From positions 22,194,545 through 22,258,544 of the forward strand of contig OZ018411.1 of the NCBI GenBank assembly GCA_963969595.1: a stretch of DNA of 64,000 nucleotides, in the 5' to 3' direction. Both the position numbers and the translations under genes were made by a program. This stretch comes from Neckera pumila (taxonomy: Eukaryota; Streptophyta; Bryopsida; Hypnales; Neckeraceae). Below are positions 23,875-35,930 of the stretch, piece after piece. The notes beneath the pieces were generated by a model, which did no database searches, was not told the DNA's origin, and worked only from the letters and a program-made list of their open reading frames with translations. The stretch's first letter is position 1; each line of letters starts with the position of its first letter.

Positions 23875-24315
23875 AGGTAAACCAGCCCATTGTGGTCAAA
23901 ATTAGGAGTCTACCTTCATACCATTGCTGAAAGTTTTCAAAAAAAATTCCACATGAAGACAAGTGTGAGAAACAGTGAGAGCAATTGAAATTATATTTTT
24001 CAAGCAAAGTATGAATTTGTTACAAATTTTTGAAGTGATTCATCCAAAAGAATCAGTAGACTATTCCATAACCAACAAAAACTGTATCCAATATGCTCTT
24101 CTTAATCACCTAAAGTGGTCACAATAATTTCTAATGTAGAAGGCCTTGAAAAGTTACTTCCTACAATGATTTACATTGAAAAAGCAGGTGTTCCCAATGA
24201 AGTCACTAACCACTCCATTGGTGTCAGATTAGACATTGATTGTGGCCCAAAAAATTGTCATGGGGTCATTAGGTGTCCACTATGGGTCATCCGACCACAA
24301 TGGGTTGGTTTACCT
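23875..24315. mobile_element. AGGT/TA MITE, interior W (441 bp)
   Basis: Left AGGTAAACCAGCCCATTGTG, right CACAATGGGTTGGTTTACCT. TA is on the left; the right flank reads CA, probably mutated. Confidence 0.87.
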
Positions 24316-24493
24316 CATACACATACTACTCTCCTTGTTTGAACCAAGTGTACAATGTTCCACCCAATGTTTTATATATACAACAATTTATAATATCTAC
24401 ATACCAAAATTCTCCAGAAATCACAACTCCCACTGATACTTCATGAGTTTTATCAAAGTATACATCCTTACACCTTTAAATATATCTTCGGTT

Positions 24494-24698
24494 GTTGTTA
24501 GCGTCGAGGGAGGGTGGCATTATCAGGTAGCAAGGGTGTGACCCTCCTGTTTGTAGTTTTACCTAGGATTCTTTGGTTTCTTTGGTCCTTTTTGCTCATA
24601 TTCTCTTCATTGTCCAGCCTCACAGCTTGGCTGGTTTGTATTTTTTTTTTTTTTTTAATGCAATGGGTTCTCCCCATTTGTTAAAAAAAACAAAAAAA
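24494..24698 (+). mobile_element. Second SINE-like family, with target duplication
   Basis: About 205 bp ending CTCCCCATTTGTT plus an A-rich tail. Flanked by AAATATATCTTCGGTT (from 24477) and AAATACATCTTCAGTT (from 24700). Interior is GC-richer than the surroundings (GTCGAGGGAGGGTGG) and unlike the other SINE. Confidence 0.7.
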
Positions 24699-24699
24699 A

Positions 24700-25578
24700 A
24701 CAAATACATCTTCAGTTATCCAAAAATGCACATGCTACATCATGAGGGCTAAGGCAAATGTATTGGTGAGTCCCTTTACATGTTTACGTGTAAAGTAAAG
24801 TTTGGTCTCTGAAGGTGCGAAGGTTGTTTCTTCTGAGCTTTGACAAGGATTAAGAATGAGAATGTGCCTGGGTCTTGCTGATTAGTGGCAATGTCGTAAG
24901 CAAAGGGTCTTCTGAAGCTCCAATCATGAAAAAATGGTACTGGACTAGGTACCAAGAACCAACACTCTTCTTTGGGTTTTTTGACATGTGAAGAGATTTG
25001 GGAAATTGCACTGTCTTGACCCTAAAAAACCCAAGTTGAATTTTTTGAATATTTTGAATAAAATGAACTTTAAGAATCTCATTTCATAACATGTGTGGCC
25101 CTCTTAAAAAAAAAGGTTAAAAGTAAATTTTGAACTCCTCATGAAAATCCAGTTTTGACACCCCCTAATGTATCTTAGGAAATGCTTACTATGCATAACT
25201 TCATCCACAAGAGTAATCAAATATGTAATGGAGTGTAATTTGGATTACATCAATCTATCAATCTCTCCTATTGGTACAAGTGACACTAGTTTGCAAAATT
25301 TACATTACTTGTAATATACTTAGATTAGTTTAAGATGAAATACTACAATATTTCACTAATTTCTACAAAGAATTTTTTTTTAGTGTCATTAATTTTGCAT
25401 CCTCACTTGTAGGATAAATCAATGTTGTGTAAACCAAGCATTGAGTGCCATGCAATATACATGGATTGAAACATGAACTTATGTCTTCAACACAATTGCT
25501 TTAAGGCATCCTTAATGGGATCCCAAAACAAGCCTGCCAAATATATCTCTATCTTTTCATTGCTTTACAATTAGAACT
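24700..25578. other. AT-rich interval, no gene
   Basis: Only the right target duplication of the SINE at its start; the rest unrecognised. Confidence 0.5.
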
Positions 25579-25903
25579 TGAAGTTATATTTTTAATTATT
25601 GGAAGCACATTCAAAAGTACTTTGAATAGGTGCAAGAAAATAAACCACATCAAACGACAAAAATTATAGAGGTGGGTTGGCAAAATATGTTTACCAATAC
25701 AAAATTTGACCAACATCATGGTAATTTGGAGTGGAGTTGGTCAAAATTTTGCATTGGTAGTATGCTTTGCCCACACTTCTATAATTTTTTGTCTTTTAAG
25801 TATGCTTTTGATGCAATTAATCTTCATTGTCCAGTGTCTAAATTATAGATTTCTTGTACCTACTCAAAGTACTTTTGAATGTGCTTCTAATGATAAAACT
25901 TCA
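25579..25903. mobile_element. Hairpin-forming foldback MITE (about 325 bp)
   Basis: Nearly the whole element is an inverted repeat: GAAGCACATTCAAAAGTACT pairs with AGTACTTTTGAATGTGCTTC, then GTGCAAGAAA/TTTCTTGTAC, then AAATTATAGAGGTGGG/CCACACTTCTATAATTT, to a short centre near 25725. Confidence 0.88.
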
Positions 25904-26113
25904 TATAAACGGAGTCATATTTAGTAGGGAGTTACACCAAACTATTGAAGATGCCCTCACATTGGTAAAGCCACTAGAGGGAACAAGATAGGAAGTCCTT
26001 AAATTGACCAAGTTCTAAATGCGTCCCTTATCCATGAAGGAGAAATCTATTACTGTCATTGATGAGGTAGGTAGGCTTAAATGGGTGATTTATAGACCTC
26101 CTATCTTGGTTTA

Positions 26114-26444
26114 GAGCATCTCTTGCACCCCTCCAAAGAACCCCTCCACCTCTAATTTTTGGATGATAAGCAATCAATTCTAGTGTTTCCACAGTATATT
26201 TTCACTTTCACACACCAAATAATCCATATTTGGTGCAGACCTTTACGGTCACTACATGCTATATTTTCTCTTGGGATTAGCAACTGTCATAGCTTACTTA
26301 TTGCTTTGCAAGTTTCGTGACTTGTGATTGGTTGGAAGTATATTTAGTGAGTTGTACTATTGGAGATTCAAGTGGCCATCCCCTTCAAATTAGACAAATC
26401 TCGATTGAAGGAACAATTTGGGTGGAGGGCTGCAGGAGATGCTC
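26114..26444. mobile_element. Tourist/Harbinger-like MITE Z (331 bp)
   Basis: GAGCATCTCTTGCACCCCTC at the left, GGGCTGCAGGAGATGCTC at the right, TTA duplications at 26111-26113 and 26445-26447. About 85% identical by eye to the copy at 1538. Confidence 0.92.
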
Positions 26445-26447
26445 TTA

Positions 26448-27189
26448 CTTGCACTGTTTTAGAGTCCACTTTAATTGCAGATAACTACAAGTACAAGCAT
26501 ACAGCTAGGAACAAACTTCATTTGATGTTGCAAGGGGTGTATCTCAAGATAATAAATGTTTCTCTGCTCTACCTCTTGGAAATTTAACAATGTTGTCTAA
26601 TTGTGGTAATTTGATAACTGAAATGTTCATGCAGCATGCTGCTGAATCCTTAACTATTTCCCCACACATCTTCTGTTTCAACCTAAGCTAAGAAGAAGTA
26701 ATAAGAATCTGGTGCTCCAAAATTTGATATCATGACTGAAATATATGCTGGTGTACTGGAATTCACCTTAGTCTTAAATTAATTGGAGTAACATACACTG
26801 GGCTTCACGTTATTACCAAACAGGCTCATTGATAATAAGAACAAGGAAGACTGTGATACAAAATTATTAGAAGCCAACTCCACACAATCTGAAAATCATG
26901 AGCGTGTACCCAAAAGAGTGTCCTAATGAATCTAGAAAATTATTGCAGAATGTCCACCACTAGGACATTGAAATTAGGATAAGGTTTTGAAAAAATCTAT
27001 CAATTGAAACTCTGAGCTCCAATATCTTTTGCATATAATATTGAAATTGCATCTCTAAAATCTCTAAAATTGTGGTTCGCTATGTGCGACCAAAATATCA
27101 GACACACAATCATGACAATTGACACACACAATCATGGTTGCCTGTGAATTTGCCAAGTTACCTTTGAGTGCCAACTGTGGAAAGCAAGT
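26448..27189. other. Downstream flank of the 17-exon gene
   Basis: Would contain its 3' UTR on the minus strand. CTCTAAAAT is repeated at 27054-27071. No additional exon seen. Confidence 0.45.
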
Positions 27190-30100
27190 TCATCCCAGAT
27201 GACATCTGTCCAACCGTGTATCTCTAAGAATGTTTTTGAACTGTGTCGACGTGATGTGGAGCTCCTTACAAATGAATTGCAGCACTGGCATCACACATGC
27301 CATCCGCCCCAGAACCATAATATCCTCTGACACACAATCAACAAGAAGAGGACAACACTATAAAGCCACAAGAGAACAACAAACAGGGTGTTAAGTAAAA
27401 TTGGATTATCTCAAGAATTTTTAGACACCAGAAAGAGAGAATCATTCAACTGAGATTTCCATATGATTACTATGACCATAGAGAGATTGACCTCTCCTCC
27501 CACCACGTGTCATGACTAAGAATCTCTACAATGCTTGTCCAAAATTCCTAAGACTGTCTAAAACATCTTTTACAAAAACTATCATGTTTCATATGTTTTC
27601 ATCAAAAAATGCATCCTGTGTTGAAAATACTGCAATCAGAACCTGATGGATGTGGAATTAATCTTACCAGGAAGTCTGGCCAAGCTCGCACAGAGGTGTA
27701 CGAGCAAGCTTCTTTTCATTCTTCCTCCGTTCTCAAGCCACCTTTACACAACCAAAGCATGTATGATTCTATTAACAATAATTCAATTAACCAAAACATA
27801 TGTACATCAGTATGCGTCCAAATAAGAATTTGCGCATAGTTCCTATTAGTAGATTACCCTAATTTCTGTTCAATCTTGTTAGTAGTTGGAAGACATTTCT
27901 GAAGCATGTGAGCATACATAGATTTCTGGGCACTGTGAAAAAACTAAAAATTTTAAAAGTGCTAAACTACATACTCAAAATTGACCCATGTTCAGACCAT
28001 GTATAGTTTAGGAAAGAATATATATGGGTTGCTATTGGTTAAGCCTCACAAGCAGGTATAGTTCTTTTAGTGATTCAATCTAACATGATTCTATCATACA
28101 TTCGAACAGAATGAACTGACACACAATCAAAAACTAGTAACAGAAGAGCAGTGCGCACTCTTTTAGAAAGAAGATGAGAACATCCAGCAATGGGTCCGCC
28201 ATGGGCTGATGCACGGTGAATGTGCATACACGGTCATAGAACCGATTGACACTAAACACCATAAATTCCCACGCCGATGTATGGCGAACTTGAGTGGCGT
28301 TGTAATTGAACTCTGCTTCTTTCCTGTTCCATCATATGCAAAATTTTCAACATCGTCGATGTAAGAACCTTCCATAGTGATTTGACACCAAGATTCTCAG
28401 TTCACTATATTCACTAATCACTATTGGACAACTCTTGGAAAACTTTGCTTTTAAAAGCATATGACAAATGTATTACAGGACGAATTGAAGCTTTGCTCTT
28501 GATCAGTGTATGACTTCTTGACAAATGTCTGGTCAAATATTTGGGAACCAAAAATGGAAAGCAGGGACCAAATCTATGAGGTTCTCTTCTAACGGTGATT
28601 TTGTAACTTGGGAGGAAACCATCACAAATGCTTCTAAACTCTGCAAAGAACCTGATGCCTTGATGAAGGGTAAAGTTTATACCACACGTCGGTTGTGTTT
28701 GGTATGATTTGGCCATGAGATTTGTCTAGTAGTTTGTACACCTTGTTTGCTACCTGCCAGAACACGTTCAGGAACGAAACGTTAGATGCTAGACAGAGTC
28801 AATAAAACGCAGAAATTAATATATCAATTGTGAGAACTTCTAAGAATGTCGCAAATAGAGAAGGCTCCCTTCCTGCTTCTAAAGCATGTGATGTCAAGTT
28901 GTAAGTAATGCACTTTAATGTAACGGAAACGAAGGACGATACTTCGGATGAAAATGGAGATGAAGAACGCCATTGTTCACGACGATCTGCACGATCCGCA
29001 ATCTGATTTTCCAGCTCTCTCTCCGACTGAAGCCTCAATTCCAATATCTTCTTCTTCCAACCAAACACCTGCAGTTGCCATATTGCTCAAGTAACGGCAC
29101 AAACAAAGTCACCCTACAACAGCAGATAGACCAAACTGCTAATGGCGAGTGTCTATTCCAAATAGAATTTTAAACTATTATGCGTCTCTCTCCATATAAT
29201 CCTCAATACAATCCTCATTTAATTGGAAAAATTGAAAATTCATATTTGACAATAGTAAAATGCCACTATTCCTAGAACCACATGCCACAATTTGCAGGAA
29301 ATGAGATATTCGTTCTTTGGAACGATCGTTCCAAACACTCGACTATTCCTCTTTTAACACGTTTCATTGAGTACTAGGACTTTCTACAATTTGAAACCAT
29401 TGCTTATTCCCTCCCTTGAGGTAGAGAAAACAAATAATTTACGTTCTATTTCCAGATTATTTTTCAAAACACCTTCAGATTTGAACATCTGCTCCTTAGG
29501 TTATGAGTGTGCTGAACTTACCAGTGAATCATCTCGAGGAGGATATGTCTTGGTTCGCTATCACCACATTCCATCCAACCCACTCAAATATCTCAGAACC
29601 ACAGATGTGAATAATAAGATGAGCACATTACATGAAAAATCTATTTTTTTTTCCACGCCTCAAAGTTTCCAATTGCCAGACGAAAAGCAGAACCCTCAAG
29701 TATTGTGTACCTTGTGACTCTTCGACTTGGGGGATCCTGAGGGAGTCCCTGCTTCGCGGTCTTTCTTGGAAGAAGTGGGACGGGTAGTGCCCTGTACGCA
29801 CTTGCCTCCTCAGATTCCAGCAGAGAAATTTAGAAATATGCAAAACTCTTGGGACGGTAATGATTCTGCAGTTTTGAGGAAGACAAGATGAAAAGAAATC
29901 CGGGAGAAGTTACCCCACTAGTTGATTTAGCTGCAGATGATGTCGGTCTGCAAAGGATCATGATTTACATCATCAGCCGAGGAATAATTCATGGGGGTTA
30001 AAAGGCAGACTGTACAAAATGGGATATGCACGTTAGATATGTGCAAATGGACAGAAGCCAATTGACTGATGCAAATCTCAGATAGATTACCCATCAGTGT

Positions 30101-33100
30101 AGATCGGTATTGCTTTACCATCCGCTCCAAGGATAAACTGCTCCCCTGAGAGACAAAAACAGATTTTTAATAATTGGTCAAGAACGTGTAGAGCAACAAG
30201 TAAGAAACACCTTGATCAGTTTCTAATTCTGTTGATGTCAGTGTACAATTCAGGTTGCGCACCTTCCAGAGGTTGCATGGACATTCTCCTTGCAAGAGAA
30301 ACCATCATGCCTGCTTGAATCTCCTCAATATAATTACCACCTTGCTGCAATTACGAAGCATTGAATCTTAGAGGTCAAACGAACCATATTACACCTGCCT
30401 TCGGAACACGTGGGATAATGTTTTGAAGACAGGAAACATAAAAGATGACAGTCGTATCACAAAAGTCTTTCATACTAGAGTGACACAATACCCTTCCCGT
30501 GGAAATACTTGTTCCAGTTCTTGGACATAAAGAGGAATGACAGGACCTAAGAGTTTGTAAATTACCCTGATCAAACTGGTGATTTTCGCTGCAGCAATCA
30601 GAGGTGCCTTTGGAAACTTTGCATGATCTGAATCTGGAACACACACAAGCATCACAACATGAAACACATAACCGCTGATTGCATTCCAAATCTGATGCAT
30701 GAAGGTAAAGAAGACTAAAACCGGCAGGAACCTGATCCCGTAATCCTATTTACTGACGCTATTACCAACAGCAACTCATCTCTTCGAATCAACACTCGAT
30801 TGTCCTTCATTTGGCAACCATTTGGTGTAAGCATACCTCGGCTAAACGACAATAATCATTCATCTTTAAATGGAAATGGCGTAACTCTGAAATAACGAAC
30901 TACAATCTCTCAAGAGAATGATTGCATAAGAAAACATCCAATACATTGAATGATTGAATGAGGAAAAAATTTGATTTCAAAACATTTGGCTCTCGTAGTA
31001 TCTAAAGTGATCTCTTCAGTAAGCTTTAATGAGTGATCTACCAATGAAAGCACACTCCTACATTTACCCCAATGCTCAACCCCAAGAGTCCTACATTGAC
31101 CCCAATGTTCAACCCCAAGTATCCAGACGTCCACTGGGCAATGAATGGTTTCGAGAGCTTATGAATGGTTTCAAGAGCTTCCTGCGGAAGCTACAGGAAA
31201 CACATGAAATACATGCAAGTAAGTTGAAAAAACAATTTTGTCTAATCTTCAAGGATGTGACTAGAGTGATCACTTGGTGCTTCATGATTTTTGTGCAAGC
31301 TTTCGAATCAGGTCATGGAGGGTTCAAGGATGTGACTAGTGAGAATGCTTACCCCCTTAAGAGTCCAGGCATCCACTGGGTGGATAATGAATGCTTACTG
31401 TGGGAGCTACACAAAATAGATGAAGTACTTTCAAGTATGTTGAAAGAGCAAGAGAAAATTTGTCTAGTCTTCAAGGATGTGACTAGCGTGATCACTCAAT
31501 GCTTCATGTTTGTTGTGCAATTGCTTCTGAATCAGTTCATGTAGGGATGGGAAGGAAAAGAAAACTTGCAAAAATGAAGAACTTAAGCCTAGATTCCTCA
31601 GACCATAATTTAGTTCAACTAAAACCTCCAGATGTACTGTACACTCCCTTCCCTGCAGACTCTTAGGTGAAGGAAAAAATAGCCAAAACACCAAACACCA
31701 TCCAATTTGTGCATGGAGCTAGAAATACTGCTAGCAAGGATATGGACATCAGATGTAACTTGTAAACATACAATTTGTGCATGAAGCTAGAAGTTCGTAA
31801 ACCCTAAAGACCATAAAATATGTGGAAGCACTGCAATGAGCATAATGAAACGTGAAACAAGATGAAAAGAAGCGCACCATGGAAGAACATAAGCCCCATC
31901 TTCTGGAGCATGCGGTCCATCTCTGATGCAGCGCGCGAGTACTTGAGCTGCAGCTCCCTTTTTTTCTTGGAGGGCGGCATGGACGCCTCTTCCGCTTCAG
32001 CGTGCAGCTGCTGCCGCTGCTCCTCGGTGATCGGAGGTGCGGGGAAGAAATCAAAATTGTCCAACTTCTCGACGCCATCCACGCCGTAGGGTTTCTCTGG
32101 CATGGGAGGATCGGGGCTGACATTAACACTGGGTACACCAAGGCAAACGTAGGGTTTCCCTAGTTCCGACCAAACCCCCTGAAGCTTTCTGCAATCAATG
32201 TGCCAGTCATGGTCGTAATGCAAAACGTAGCTTGAAAATTTTGGCCTCCAAGCTCACATAGGCATTCGACAAATCTCCAACAAAGTCTCTCAAATCCTCA
32301 GACAAAGTCTCTCAGTCAGTCTCTCATTTTCTCAGGTATACACTCACGGACTTCACAGTGTATTCCATCTGCATTAGCCTCCAAGCTCTCACAGGCATTC
32401 GGTAGATCTCCAACAAAGTTTCTCAGACTCTCAGATTTTCCAGACCAAGTCTCTCAGTCCCTCAGTCTCTGTCTCTCAGTAATACAGTCACAGACTCTCT
32501 GAGTGCATTCCATCTGCTTTAGTCTCTAAGCTCACATAGGCATTCGATAAATCTCCAACAAAGTCTCCCAAACTCTCGGACTCTCTAGACAAAGTCTCTT
32601 GCTCTCAGTTATACACTCACAGACTCTGAGTGCATTCAATCTGCTTATGGGTTACTCATGTATTTCTCCTTCCTACCTAAACCCCATAGGAATAAGGATT
32701 AATGGTCATAAAACATGAATAATTCGATTGATCATGCTGTGAAAATGCAATTCAAACGGGACCAAGTTTGTTGCCACTAGAATCAGTGAAGAGTGTCGCA
32801 TGTTTTGGTCAATGACTGAATAAAATTGGACAGAAAAGAGTCCCCCTATAACTGCTACAAAAATGAAATCCAATTTAGGGTTCTTGGTTCTGCAGGGGTT
32901 TACCGATTTCGAACCAAAAGTGAGAATTGGTTCAGCCAAGGGTGACTTACCAAAAGACCTATCCGGGCATTTTAAAGTTGTGGAAGTCATTGAGGTGGCA
33001 CCTGAGTTGCGCCATGGCGGTCTTGTGAATGACTTCCCGACCTACAACCTCCTCCTTGCTCCCCATCGTTGATTCGACCATGGAAGGTATCGGCCGATAC

Positions 33101-34104
33101 TCAGGGCCTTTCGGTACCTGACCAATGCACCATTTGACAATCCTTATGTGATAGTTAGTTTAAGTCCAGAGCCTCCTGAAATAGAGAAGCCAAAATGGAC
33201 ATAGAACAGAACAAGTAGATTACTTTATTGCTACTAACATCATTTTCAAGTTAACCCTTACGGAGATGACCAAGGATTCACGGCTTGAAGATGACAAATT
33301 CAATTGATCACATGGTTCAATTTTAATATCACCTGAATCAGTGAAGAACATTGCATGTGCTGTTCGAAAAACAGCTAAGATTGGACAAAAGAGAGTCCCT
33401 ACATGACCTACTCGAAAATGTTACGGAGTATAAAAGAACACGAGGTGACCCTCTAGGGATGAAATCTCAGCTTACATAAAAATAGTCTTCGAATTTTGGA
33501 TTCGCCGTGAAGACCTTCATCTTCTGCTTGCGTTCATGTAGGTTTCGCTTGAGCTTATTCATCAAGGGACTCTGCAAGGAAGTCGCCGCCTGTTGCCACA
33601 GCTTGGGCTCCACTTCCCCGGATCCTTTGAAAATCCGCGGCGTCATTTCAAGTTCCGAAACGATCTGCATTGTAGGAATCAGCAGACTCAGCGTCATCAA
33701 TTGCTTGATACCACATGAAATTCAGCTGAACTCGAGAAATTCAGCTTAGGGTTTTATTGCGCAATTTCGGGTGCAAACAAGAGGACCTCAAATGCACACC
33801 AAATTAGAGAAAATCGCATACAATTGCACGTGACATTGCGTACAAATCGTATGTATCCACCACCAGGCTTGCTTACCTTGGTGACCTTCTCGACGATAAT
33901 GCGTTTGCGAGCCTGATCTTGGTAAGACGGAGGCTCGTAAAGCCCTGTCCCGTCAGTCCTCCGCTTGAAACTCTCCCTTCTGGAGCCTCCTGTCGTTGAG
34001 ACACGAGAAGCGCGCGACGGGCGAGAAGCCATGACTGCTGCTCCTCCCGCTTCCCCATCACCACCTTCGCCACTGCCAATGGGGAGTTTCGGAACCCTCT
34101 CCAT
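27190..34104 (-). CDS. Unrecognised 17-exon gene, predicted 591-residue protein
   Basis: I built this by hand from AG/GT sites and open frames; every junction is in phase. Exons: 34104-33877, 33664-33476, 32178-31878, 30886-30837, 30804-30766, 30691-30673 (19 nt), 30633-30566, 30344-30263, 30145-30091, 29947-29914, 29791-29711, 29068-28943, 28753-28652, 28528-28482, 28323-28159, 27720-27668, 27326-27190 (TGA stop). Residues 1-76 are Ser/Arg/Gly-rich and basic; Met25 (MASRPSRASR) is an alternative start. Residues 77-139 hold a basic helical stretch (MNKLKRNLHERKQKMKVF). Residues 140-240 contain a Pro-rich part, then a charged coiled-coil-like stretch (TEEQRQQLHAEAEEA). Residues 345-382 are a Ser/Thr/Lys linker, 383-424 a charged helix (KKKILELRLQSERELE), and 475-591 a hydrophobic helical C-terminus. 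No signal peptide. I do not recognise the family. Weak points: the acceptors of exons 3 and 14, the GTCCTG donor of exon 14, and a possibly missing exon between exons 2 and 3. Confidence 0.62.
31117..31545. repeat. Intronic tandem duplication, about 220-240 bp unit
   Basis: Two diverged units. Paired landmarks are 31117 and 31359 (CCA.RCRTCCACTGGG), and 31253 and 31475 (GGATGTGACTAG.GTGATCAC followed by GCTTCATG). It lies in intron 3 of the minus-strand gene. A 171-codon plus-strand open frame across it is probably a by-product of the duplication. Confidence 0.7.
32240..32645. repeat. Intronic tandem repeat, three units of about 140 bp
   Basis: Three degenerate units begin near 32240, 32377 and 32519. 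Each runs from a CTCCAAGCTCACATAGG-like start, through CATTCG..AAATCTCCAACAAAGT and CTCTCAG-rich sequence, to a CAGACTCTGAGTGCATTC-like end. The array lies in intron 2 of the 17-exon gene, just upstream (in gene sense) of exon 3. Confidence 0.8.
32719..33420. repeat. Direct repeat pair (32719-32870 and 33297-33420) in intron 2
   Basis: Both copies run from a TTCRATTGATCA start through GAATCAGTGAAGA, then AATTGGACA or GATTGGACA with AGAGAGTCCC-like sequence, and end near AAAATG. They are spaced about 578 bp apart. The second copy ends about 55 bp from exon 2 of the 17-exon gene. The interval between them holds a 69-codon plus-strand open frame of unknown meaning. Confidence 0.65.
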
Positions 34105-35930
34105 CTGGGGGAACCCCCAAAGACACTCTTCAAATTGTGCTTCAAATCATCTAATGTGTCGATTCAACCCTAACGCAACCCTAGACAAGAAGCGAGGCTT
34201 TGCAACTGATCCTGCAAACCCTGAAACAGCAAGAGGTCTGAGTCAAGCGAGAAGGGTTATTCTACTCCTGCATTAGGGGTTCAGGCTTTGGGGATTCAGC
34301 CTTTGCGGATTCAGAGTTTGTTGAATTCTCTGTTTTCAAGCGTGAATGGGAATGTGCAGATGGCAGATAAAGCCTACAAGCGCGTAGAATTCTAAAACCT
34401 TACACTCAAGCACGGCAACGCAGACAGGATGGCAACAATTAGAGGCTTCCACGAGCTGCTTGAATTAGGTTTGTTTCAACCCGATTCTGAAGATCAGATC
34501 TAAACCTGCATTGCATATATTCATGAATTCTCCGAATTTGTTGAAGCCTGAAGAATGGGGTACAAGAAAAGACTTGGAGGTGGGTGAAGTGAGCTGACAG
34601 TCCACACACAATACTATTATACCAAAGTTTGTTCCGACTTCGTATGAAATCCACTCTCACTCTTGAATCGTAAAGATGATCGCGTAACTGAAAGTTCCCT
34701 CTTCACATCACGGTTTCAAAAGGATGCAACTCCTTAGGATCCCTCGAAACGGTGTCGATGGCCAACTCCTCGGTCAGCTTAATGGCTGTTGCTGCTCAGG
34801 TGTTCTCCAGTAGGCCGGACCAATTGTCACCTAAAAGTGTACTTACTTCGTTCATGATTGTATGGCCTGCTCAAAATACAATATTGTGGTTTCAACGAAG
34901 TTAATGAAAGCTGATGTCAAGGAATCAGACAAAATATGGGAGATGGTGAAGTTTCCAAGGAGAATGCCCTACGCTAGAGCTTGTCAATTGACCTCAACTT
35001 TTCTGTCAAGAAAATAGGGATGAAGAATAAGCAAAAAGAATGAACAGTAAGGGAATAGGGATGAATTGAAAAGGAAATAGGGATGAAGTTTAAAGTTCGC
35101 TAGAACCACGTATACCTCAACTCGATAATGGCTAAATCTTTGTTTCATGCATTCCAAGTCTAGAATGGAACTTGGTGTGTGTAAGACAAGTCATCATAAA
35201 CACATACTTAACTTTCATCGATCTTAGCAAAGGAGAAATTGCAGACAGTGCTCAAGCTAACTTGTAACTTGCAACTAAAGATCCATGAATTTATTCGAGA
35301 AATGCCAGAAGAGAAGAAGGGCAGGAATCTAGAATTCCAGAGCCTCAGAAAGTCACAGGAATCCAGAATTCCCTCAGAAGAAAACAGTGTAGCTGCTAGC
35401 TTGCAATAATAACGAACATCCCAAGTGATCTTCACAACCGTAAATTGACAGAAAGCGTACAGTTTCTAATAGCATAGACAAACAGGGGCATGCAGAAGTT
35501 ACACACAGATAGCCAGAGAAAGGTGTCAATATTAAATTCGGCAAGCCACGGCTGCTTCAGGTTATATTTCAAAACGAAGGAACAGAGCAGCACAGGCCAC
35601 AGAAGGAAGGAGCAACCCCACATTCAGGGGCTCGTCCCAATAAACTGTTGTTTGACTATGCAAATTCTATATGAATGATCCTCATCTCTTCTAAGAGTCA
35701 ATCTACAACATCAGCAGTAATGACACTATTATACTATTAGTAATGGAAGAGATCATAAACGTCTCAACGAAACGATCAACATGTATACGTGCAAAATTAA
35801 TTATACAAGAATTAATGTACCACGGCAGGAGAATTTCTTCGTTTCATCACATCACATCGCCACGGCAGAAAAATTGCAGCTCAACAATTATATACAAAGT
35901 ACAGTGAGCAACGCATCCTCATCCTCATCT
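34105..35930. other. Intergenic interval between the two minus-strand genes
   Basis: It would hold the 3' UTR of the GH31 gene and the promoter of the 17-exon gene. I see no convincing extra exon, no strong TATA box and no high-copy repeat from the rest of the window. Composition is less AT-rich than the repeat blocks, suggesting low-copy DNA. Confidence 0.5.

Noticed and set aside
31029..31544. 171-codon plus-strand open frame
   Set aside because: Lies over an intronic tandem duplication, and its repeated protein segments simply reflect the DNA duplication. No family recognised.
32240..32645. CRISPR-like regular repeats
   Set aside because: Units are diverged and contiguous, without unique spacers, and the genome is eukaryotic.
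32863..33072. 69-codon plus-strand frame with a protein-like look, preceded by CTGCAG
   Set aside because: Lies in an intron between a direct repeat pair, with no partner exon or recognised family. Kept only as a curiosity.
33965..34276. 103-codon plus-strand frame
   Set aside because: Antisense to exon 1 of the 17-exon gene.
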